DNA from: an uncultured bacterium
Lineage (GTDB): Bacteria > Actinomycetota > Aquicultoria > SKW223 > CALKMS01
Direction of reading: 5' to 3'
DNA length: 7,434 bases
Assembly (NCBI GenBank): GCA_938091145.1
Contig: CALKMS010000163.1
Span: 1-7,434, forward strand
In this document: positions 6,316 through 7,434 of the stretch, piece after piece
Layout: every line of letters begins with the position of its first letter
How positions within the stretch are numbered: the stretch's first letter is position 1
Position numbers and translations under genes: made by a program
Notes under the pieces: generated by a model
What the model saw: only the letters and a program-made list of their open reading frames with translations
The model's database searches: none
Told to the model about the DNA's origin: nothing

Positions 6316-7434
6316 TTTTTTCTTTGCCTTCGTCAACTACTTCTGCATCAACCACTTTCTCTCCACCATTTCCACCTCTTTCCGACTGGGCTGTGCCTGC
6401 TGCTTGCTTAGCCTCGGAAGCCGTTCTGTAAACTGCTTCACCCAGTTTTTGAGAAGCGTTTAAAAGAGCATCAGTTTTATCCTTAATCAGTTTTGTGTCA
6501 TTACCCTTTAAAGCCTCTTTAAGCTCACTCAAAGCCTTTTCAATGTTTTCTTTATCTGACGCCGGAATTTTATCTCCAACTTCTTTTAAAGACTTTTCAA
6601 CGGAATAGGCCAAGTTGTCAGCATTGTTTTTTGCTTCAGCCAGCTCTTTCTTTTTCCGATCCTCTTCCGCAAATCGCTCAGCTTCGGCCACCATCCTTTG
6701 AATTTCTTCCTCGGAAAGACGAGTGCTTCCAGTCACTGTTATTGACTGCTCTTTGCCTGTCCCTAAATCCTTAGCAGTGACATGAACAATGCCATTGGCA
6801 TCAATGTCAAAAGTGACTTCAATCTGAGGTATACCCCTTGGAGCGGGTGGAATATCGGTCAGATGAAAGCGCCCTAGAGACTTGTTGTCAGCAGCCATCG
6901 GCCGCTCGCCTTGTAAGACATGAATCTCCACGCTGGTCTGTCCATCTTCAGCTGTGGTAAATATCTCGCTTTTCTTGGTTGGAATAGTGGTGTTCCGCTC
7001 TATAAGTTTATGAAAAACGCCTCCTTTTGTCTCAACTCCCAAAGAAAGAGGAGTGACATCAAGCAAAAGTATCTCACCTTTCAGTTCACCAACTAAATGA
7101 GCTGCTTGAAGGGAGGCGCCAATCGCCACTACCTCATCTGGATTTATGTCTTTCCGCGGTTCTTTACCCACCAGCTCTCGAACCAAATCCACTACAGCCG
7201 GCATCCGGGTTGAACCTCCAACGAGAATAACATGATCAACATCGCCATATTTCATACCAGCATCTTTTAAAGCTTGTTCAACTGGTCCTCGACACCGCTC
7301 AAGCAAATCAGCAGTCATCCGTTGAAACTCGGAACGAGTCAAGGTCATTTCTAAATGTTTTGGACCCTGAGCATCAGCTGTGATGAAAGGAAGATTGATA
7401 GTGGTTTCCAGAGCTGAGGATAACTCAATTTTCG
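6308..7434 (-). CDS. dnaK: DnaK (Hsp70) chaperone, C-terminal 374 residues
   Basis: The frame is open to the right edge, so roughly the first 250 residues (most of the ATPase domain with its ATP-binding loops) are missing. The visible part begins KIELSSALETTINLPF, well upstream of the Met at 7348, which is internal. Seen in order: the end of the nucleotide-binding domain with VDHVILVGGSTRMPAV (65-80) and NPDEVVAIGASLQA (97-110); the interdomain linker region ILLLDVTPLSLGVET (121-135); the substrate-binding beta-domain with NTTIPTKKSEIFTTAEDGQT (147-166), HVLQGERPMAADNKSLGRF (171-189) and IEVTFDIDANGIVHV (204-218); and the alpha-helical lid with a Gly-rich tail and VVDAEVVDEGKEKTN (360-374). 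The tail carries the DAEVVDE pattern of DnaK plus seven further residues. It is the first visible gene of the operon; with GrpE and DnaJ it folds proteins, and it may serve as HspR's co-repressor. Confidence 0.98.
   Translation of the reverse strand, partial: KIELSSALETTINLPFITADAQGPKHLEMTLTRSEFQRMTADLLERCRGPVEQALKDAGMKYGDVDHVILVGGSTRMPAVVDLVRELVGKEPRKDINPDEVVAIGASLQAAHLVGELKGEILLLDVTPLSLGVETKGGVFHKLIERNTTIPTKKSEIFTTAEDGQTSVEIHVLQGERPMAADNKSLGRFHLTDIPPAPRGIPQIEVTFDIDANGIVHVTAKDLGTGKEQSITVTGSTRLSEEEIQRMVAEAERFAEEDRKKKELAEAKNNADNLAYSVEKSLKEVGDKIPASDKENIEKALSELKEALKGNDTKLIKDKTDALLNASQKLGEAVYRTASEAKQAAGTAQSERGGNGGEKVVDAEVVDEGKEKTN

Noticed and set aside
7346..7348. ATG as start of dnaK
   Set aside because: The same frame continues upstream with ELSSALETTINLPFITADA, which is conserved DnaK sequence; this Met is internal.

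Overview
The window holds most of a bacterial heat-shock operon read on the minus strand, followed by a small membrane-protein gene on the same strand. A flavin-transferase gene on the plus strand converges on that gene at the left edge. In order of transcription (right to left) the genes are dnaK (5' end cut off by the window edge), hsp20, grpE, dnaJ, hspR, clpB, then a DUF4870-type membrane protein. The plus-strand gene is an ApbE-like protein, also cut at its 5' end. Coding density is very high: the largest gap between genes is 90 bases, and no stretch over 300 bases lacks a gene.

Right and centre (3680-7434): DnaK, GrpE and DnaJ are the complete Hsp70 machine, with a small heat-shock protein placed between dnaK and grpE. 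HspR, a MerR-family repressor, follows dnaJ. In actinobacteria, DnaK is known to act as HspR's co-repressor, so the operon probably encodes its own feedback control. clpB begins 3 bases after the hspR stop. Together the genes form a holdase (Hsp20), a refolding machine (DnaK/DnaJ/GrpE), a disaggregase (ClpB) and a regulator (HspR). The grpE-dnaJ, dnaJ-hspR and hspR-clpB junctions overlap or nearly touch, which indicates translational coupling. The operon promoter and any HspR operator upstream of dnaK lie outside the window.

The feature I find most unusual is a near-perfect inverted repeat of about 28 bases bracketing hsp20 (5777-5804 and 6287-6315). One arm includes the dnaK stop codon. The single mismatch in its 21-base core becomes a G-U pair in the operon mRNA. 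It could be a long-range RNA helix around the hsp20 cistron, or the ends of a cassette that brought hsp20 into the operon.

Left (1-1096): the DUF4870 gene appears to have its own sigma70-type promoter in the gap after clpB. Its stop codon overlaps that of the convergent apbE-like gene by 4 bases.

Organism: a bacterium. The dnaK-grpE-dnaJ-hspR order and the HspR repressor are best known from Actinobacteria, and the visible DnaK reads like that of actinobacterial or related Gram-positive/Chloroflexota lineages. The DNA is AT-leaning and the proteins are rich in Lys and Glu, which does not fit a typical high-GC actinomycete. An uncultured or deeply branching, possibly thermophilic, lineage is an inference only.
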